From: Candidatus Binatia bacterium
GTDB taxonomy: Bacteria > Desulfobacterota > Binatia > Bin18
Reading direction: 5' to 3'
Length of the DNA: 64,000 bases
Assembly (NCBI GenBank): GCA_022826945.1
Contig: JAJDTY010000080.1
Span: 98,005 to 162,004 of the forward strand
Part shown: in pieces, positions 60,921-64,000 of the stretch
Layout of the letters: the number at the start of each line of letters is the position of its first letter
How positions within the stretch are numbered: position 1 is the stretch's first letter
Program-made: the position numbers and the translations under genes
The notes under the pieces: generated by a model
Seen by the model: the letters and a program-made list of their open reading frames with translations, nothing else
Told to the model about the DNA's origin: nothing
Databases searched by the model: none

Positions 60921-61316
60921 ATGGCGAGTAAGGGCCGACCTTTCCGAACCGTCTCTTTCGAGGGCTTTGAGATTCTGGTGGGCAAAGGGGATACCCAGAA
61001 TGACCGGTTGACCTTCGAGGTTGCGGAGCCTGAAGACTGCTGGCTGCACGTCGTCAACTTTCCCGGCAGCCACGTTGTGATACGCAATCCCGCCCGGCTC
61101 TCGGAACTGCCGTCTGCGGTCTTGATGCGGGCGGCCCGGCTGGCGGCCTGGCATTCCAAGGCGCGCGGCAGTCGAGGCAAAGTGGAAGTGCATCTCTGCC
61201 GGGCTGCGGACGTATCCCAGCCACCCGACTTTCCGCCCGGCAAGGTGCTGCTGCGTCGCTGGCAGAGCCTCAGAGTCTATCCGCTTGAGCCGTCCGAAGG
61301 ACCGGACGGTGAATAG
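60921..61316 (+). CDS. Stand-alone NFACT-R (DUF814) RNA-binding domain protein
   Basis: A 131-residue protein resembling the NFACT-R domain: RTVSFEGFEILVGKGDTQND, LTFEVAEPEDCWLHVVNFPG, SHVVIRNP and AARLAAWHSKARGSRGKVEV, then the PPGKVLLRRWQSLRVYPLEP end. In full-length NFACT/RqcH proteins this domain follows others and helps rescue stalled ribosomes. Alone it may bind tRNA or ribosome-associated RNA. It is divergent from the ligase. Confidence 0.83.
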   Translation: MASKGRPFRTVSFEGFEILVGKGDTQNDRLTFEVAEPEDCWLHVVNFPGSHVVIRNPARLSELPSAVLMRAARLAAWHSKARGSRGKVEVHLCRAADVSQPPDFPPGKVLLRRWQSLRVYPLEPSEGPDGE

Positions 61317-61478
61317 ACGAATGGTCGCGGCCTCCCTCTCACAGACGTGTGATGCGAGAGTGCGGCTGGGGGCTCAGTGCGTCCTTCGACTTCGCCCCTC
61401 CCCCCTGGCCTCAAGGGCGAACGGCAGCCGGGGGGGCCGGCTGCGCGGATTTCGCTCCGTTTCCTCCAGGCGCTGGGG

Positions 61479-62504
61479 CTAATTCAGCGACTCCGCTAAC
61501 ACCAAGCCCTGATTCTCCTGTTGCCAGACAAAGGTGGCGTTTTGCCCGTCTCGGAGGTCTGCAATCTCACACGTGCCGCCCGCGTCGGTGACAACCTCTA
61601 CCCCAAACGTGGTGACGAAAAAATTGCGCGTGGCGCGCTCTTCGCCATTGACGAAGAGCGTCAAGGTTTTCTCCCCGGGTCCGAGCCGCGCCCAGTTGAT
61701 TTGCATGGAGAACCCATTATGGATATCTCCACAGGCATCCTCCGTCGTGGGCCGATAGACGCCATACTGGAGCGGATCAGCCAAGATCGGCGTCCCGTCC
61801 GTCTCGCTGAATTCGACCTCCAGATGCCCGCCTAAACACGACCAGCCGGCCACCATGCCGACGCCGCTCTGGATTGAGCGTGCGGTCGGGATTTCCAGGA
61901 AGACGGTATTCGGTGGCGCCCCGCCGGCCAGCGTAATGTCTCCCGCCGTGTCCCAACTGGATGTCCCCGAAAAGGGCGTCGTATAGGTACTGGTTCCGGT
62001 TGTCGTATAGCTTCCTGTAGCATTCGCATACAGACCCGTCCCGCCAAGGATATTGAAGTCCGTCCGCGCTGTTGCGGTACAGCCCGCGACGATATTGTTG
62101 TTTGCATCAAAGCACGACAGCGGCAGGCAGGACGTGGCATCAGCGGCCGACGCCCACACGACCCCATCACCGTCCTCATTCTGGCACACAGTCCCGCCTC
62201 CAGGAACCGCGCTGAACTCCACGCCATCGCAGGTGCCCGATGGGGCCGGGGCAAGCTGATATTCAATGGACGAAGAGCACTGGCCTGCCCCGGCGAGGCT
62301 GCTATAGCCAGCGGTTAAAGCCTGGATTGCAGGAAGGCCATCCCCGTTCGAATCAGAGTTCGCGACAGCCCAGAATTGTCCCGTGCTTTCCCCTTCAAAC
62401 GGGACCGCTCCGACTGGACTCGCCGCGAGAGCGATGGCCATGAGCGCGGCTCCGAGGGCTGCTGTCCCGGTGCGGCCCCTGCCTCTTTTCCTTCTTTCAA
62501 TCAT
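61479..62504 (-). CDS. Exported protein of unknown function
   Basis: A 341-residue protein with an N-terminal signal peptide (GTAALGAALMAIALAASPVGAV) after a very basic start. The mature part is Gly/Thr/Ser-rich, with several Cys (QCSS, GTCDG, VCQNEDGDG, CLPLSCF) and a Ca-binding-like DANNNIVAG stretch. It resembles surface or filament-type proteins; no family is recognised. It is divergent from the XRE regulator and may be under its control. Confidence 0.65.
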   Translation of the reverse strand: MIERRKRGRGRTGTAALGAALMAIALAASPVGAVPFEGESTGQFWAVANSDSNGDGLPAIQALTAGYSSLAGAGQCSSSIEYQLAPAPSGTCDGVEFSAVPGGGTVCQNEDGDGVVWASAADATSCLPLSCFDANNNIVAGCTATARTDFNILGGTGLYANATGSYTTTGTSTYTTPFSGTSSWDTAGDITLAGGAPPNTVFLEIPTARSIQSGVGMVAGWSCLGGHLEVEFSETDGTPILADPLQYGVYRPTTEDACGDIHNGFSMQINWARLGPGEKTLTLFVNGEERATRNFFVTTFGVEVVTDAGGTCEIADLRDGQNATFVWQQENQGLVLAESLN

Positions 62505-62573
62505 ACTGCTGTCTCCTTTCCTGCCTTCTTCCCTAGTCTGTTTTGTTTGCCTGAAATAGAAAGATTCCCTCTT

Positions 62574-62661
62574 TATAAGTAGAAAATATCGCCTTTTTCT
62601 CTCTATAAGGAGGATTAAGTATCTATATAAGTAGAATTAGTCAAGTATATTCTACTTATAT
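62574..62661. promoter_or_regulatory. Operator-like repeats between exported protein and XRE regulator
   Basis: A perfect 13-bp inverted repeat, ATATAAGTAGAAT (62625-62637) and ATTCTACTTATAT (62649-62661), has an 11-bp spacer. A third half-site, TATAAGTAGAA, lies at 62574-62584. The AT-rich region covers the divergent promoters and is likely bound by the XRE protein. Confidence 0.6.
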
Positions 62662-62705
62662 TGTGTTATGCATACCGCACTGGCCTTATACCTCTAAGAA
62701 AAGGT

Positions 62706-63023
62706 ATGGAAAGGAAAATTCTGGTCGGACGGCGGGTCAGGAAGCTGCGAAAACTGCGTCAGCTCTCTCAGGAAACCTTAGCGGACAAAGCAGCCATGAG
62801 TGCCAAATATCTCAGTCGTATTGAGACCGGGAACGAGAATCCCTCAATAGACCTGCTGTTTCGGCTGGCCGACAGCCTGGAGGTCGAACCGTATGAAATG
62901 CTGTGCTTTGAGGATGGTGAGCCGGTCCGTCGCTTACGGGCGAGGGCAGCGAAGCTCATAGACGATGTGCCGGACAAGGACATCGCGCGGGTTGTCGGAC
63001 TGCTCGAAGCGGTGCTGCATTAA
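62706..63023 (+). CDS. XRE-family transcriptional regulator
   Basis: A 105-residue regulator. The helix-turn-helix (about 7-64) reads GRRVRKLRKLRQLSQETLAD, KAAMSAKYLSRIETGNENPS, IDLLFRLADSLEVEPYEML. The short C-terminal tail (DKDIARVVGLLEAVL) is helical. It may repress itself and the divergent exported protein through the palindrome upstream. ATG 62706 is chosen because it begins the HTH fold. Confidence 0.88.
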   Translation: MERKILVGRRVRKLRKLRQLSQETLADKAAMSAKYLSRIETGNENPSIDLLFRLADSLEVEPYEMLCFEDGEPVRRLRARAAKLIDDVPDKDIARVVGLLEAVLH

Positions 63024-63285
63024 GAGCGGCCCGCAAATCTCTGAAAAATCTAGCGTATTTCACGCTCTATCCGTGCAGGGGACTCCCGTTATGCCGGACG
63101 TGATCCGGCATCCATACTTCGACTCCGCCCTTCCGGGCTCCGTTTAGCACAAACGGCCTTACGTTCGCCCTGAGCGGAGCGAAGTCGAAGGGCCTATGGC
63201 AACCGGGAGCCTGGATGCGCCGGAATGACGGTGCTGGTGGCTACGCAGCATTGTCAAGTGCTCTAGCTGTGCGACCTGATCCCGT
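63024..63285. repeat. Intergenic palindromic repeat cluster
   Basis: Nested inverted repeats: ATGCCGGA / TCCGGCAT (63091-63111), CTTCGACT / AGTCGAAG, CCGTTT / AAACGG and outer ends CCGTTATGCCGG (63087-63098) / CCGGAATGACGG (63220-63231, 10 of 12). The GTCATTCCGG-type and CTTCGACT-type strings resemble intergenic repeats common in environmental proteobacterial genomes. No ORF is supported. A shorter related stretch occurs near 61378-61400. Confidence 0.55.
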
Positions 63286-64000
63286 TTAATCTCCGAATAC
63301 TTCCTCTTTTTTTACTTGGGCAGGGACCGGAGGCGGTATTGGGTCGGGGGTCGGAGGCGATTCTTGCACCGGCCTCCGGCGGAAAAGCCGGCGCGGCAGG
63401 TTTCTCAGGACCGGAATCGTGCGGCCCAGCCATGCCTCAATGTCATCGAACAAGGAATAGGCGACGGGTGTCACCAGTAAGGTGATCAATAAGCATAGAC
63501 TCTGTCCGCCAATAACCACGACCGCAATGCCCCGATGACTTTCCGCAGACGGGCCCTGGCCGATCAGAATAGGAATCATGCCGGCCACCAGGGCCAGGGT
63601 CGTCATCAGAATCGGGCGTAGCCGTTCCTTGTTGGCCTGTAGAATGGCCTCATCGCGTGGCAAGCCGGCGGCCCGTAAATTGATCGTGTGGTCAATCTGC
63701 AGGATCGAGTTTTTCTTCACAATTCCGAATAACAACAGCATGCCCAGAATCGCGAACAACTCCAAATGCTGGCCCGCGATATACAACGCCAACAAGGCAA
63801 AGGGCACGGCCAGGGGCAGGGACAGCATAATGGTAATCGGGTGCAGAAAGCTCTCAAACTGCGCCGCCAGGACCATATACATGCCAATAATGGACAACAG
63901 AAAAGCGATCTGAAAGCTTTCCATCATCTCTTCAAACATCTTGCCCATGCCGGTCACCCCGGTGGTATAGCCCAGCGGCAGGCCCATTTCCTCGACCTCA
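63286..64000 (-). CDS. RND-family efflux permease, C-terminal part (5' truncated)
   Basis: The end of an RND transporter (AcrB/HAE1-type); the frame is open to the window edge. Membrane motifs are [53 protein letters not shown] (the loop with VKN/ILIVD-type residues) and [20 protein letters not shown], followed by a Pro-rich cytoplasmic tail ([14 protein letters not shown]). It probably exports hydrophobic compounds with an outer-membrane channel. The specificity lies in the missing part. Confidence 0.92.
   Translation of the reverse strand, partial: EVEEMGLPLGYTTGVTGMGKMFEEMMESFQIAFLLSIIGMYMVLAAQFESFLHPITIMLSLPLAVPFALLALYIAGQHLELFAILGMLLLFGIVKKNSILQIDHTINLRAAGLPRDEAILQANKERLRPILMTTLALVAGMIPILIGQGPSAESHRGIAVVVIGGQSLCLLITLLVTPVAYSLFDDIEAWLGRTIPVLRNLPRRLFRRRPVQESPPTPDPIPPPVPAQVKKEEVFGD

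Noticed and set aside
61317-61478. Gene in the gap between NFACT-R and the exported protein
   Set aside because: Only GC-rich, repeat-like sequence is seen, with no supported frame.
63024-63285. CRISPR array
   Set aside because: Repeats are palindromic and unequal, with no regular direct-repeat/spacer pattern and no cas genes.

Overview
The window looks like a fragment of an uncultured, moderately GC-rich Gram-negative bacterium. Endolytic transglycosylase MltG, an RND pump, a lipoprotein-like gene and exported proteins point to a diderm. The block rplU-rpmA-obgE-proB-proA-nadD-rsfS recalls deltaproteobacteria and related lineages. Many luciferase-like flavin oxidoreductases, CoA-ester enzymes and a copper membrane monooxygenase would fit Binatota or Tectomicrobia-like groups. 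That placement is inference only; no rRNA or phylogenetic marker comparison was possible.

Region by region. 1-9.65 kb: acyl-CoA carboxylase subunits, a divergent pair of 'formyl' enzymes beside an IclR regulator, ETF beta/alpha and a single-chain acyl-CoA carboxylase. 9.8-17.7 kb: a crotonase, two alpha/beta hydrolases, a MoxR ATPase with a Gln/Pro-rich membrane partner, MltG, and a divergent M23 peptidase. 17.7-32.1 kb: housekeeping core (thioesterase, L21, L27, ObgE, ProB, ProA, NadD, RsfS, FabH, FabF, a phosphonoacetate hydrolase-like enzyme, site-2 protease, TrpS, ScpA, ScpB, RluB) and an initiator tRNA. 32.1-40.5 kb: a purine/xanthine-type permease with an extra C-terminal domain, amidase, hydrolase, an N,N-dimethylformamidase-like subunit pair, a BrnA antitoxin and Tag glycosylase. 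40.5-51.6 kb: alcohol dehydrogenase-like enzyme, four LLM-class oxidoreductases, MFS exporter, acyl-CoA dehydrogenase, crotonase and an FprA-type ferredoxin reductase. 51.6-57.6 kb: an accessory stretch with a nonsense-bearing quinone oxidoreductase, broken vapBC, a gene fragment, an intact AbrB/PIN pair and a complete pmoC-pmoA-pmoB operon. 57.7-64 kb: an aspartoacylase-like deacylase coupled to a glutamate-cysteine-ligase-like/CBS protein, a stand-alone NFACT-R protein, an exported protein with an XRE regulator, palindromic repeats and the end of an RND pump.

The most notable content is the divergent copper monooxygenase operon. Every copper ligand position I could place is retained in PmoB and PmoC, so it looks functional; its substrate (methane, a short alkane, ammonia or another small molecule) cannot be told from this window. 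Around it, the acyl-CoA carboxylases, ETF, acyl-CoA dehydrogenase and crotonases could process short acyl-CoAs, while the dimethylformamidase and formyl enzymes suggest use of formyl and methylated C1/N compounds. These links are metabolic inference.

A second theme is a dispersed ~50-bp hairpin element found five times (22316, 25032, 29778, 44910, 56632), always between co-directional genes, including inside the pmoC-pmoA spacer. A third theme is gene decay by internal or terminal deletion: the toxins brnT and vapC are truncated beside intact antitoxins, and a carboxymuconolactone-decarboxylase-like gene and a quinone oxidoreductase survive only as remnants.
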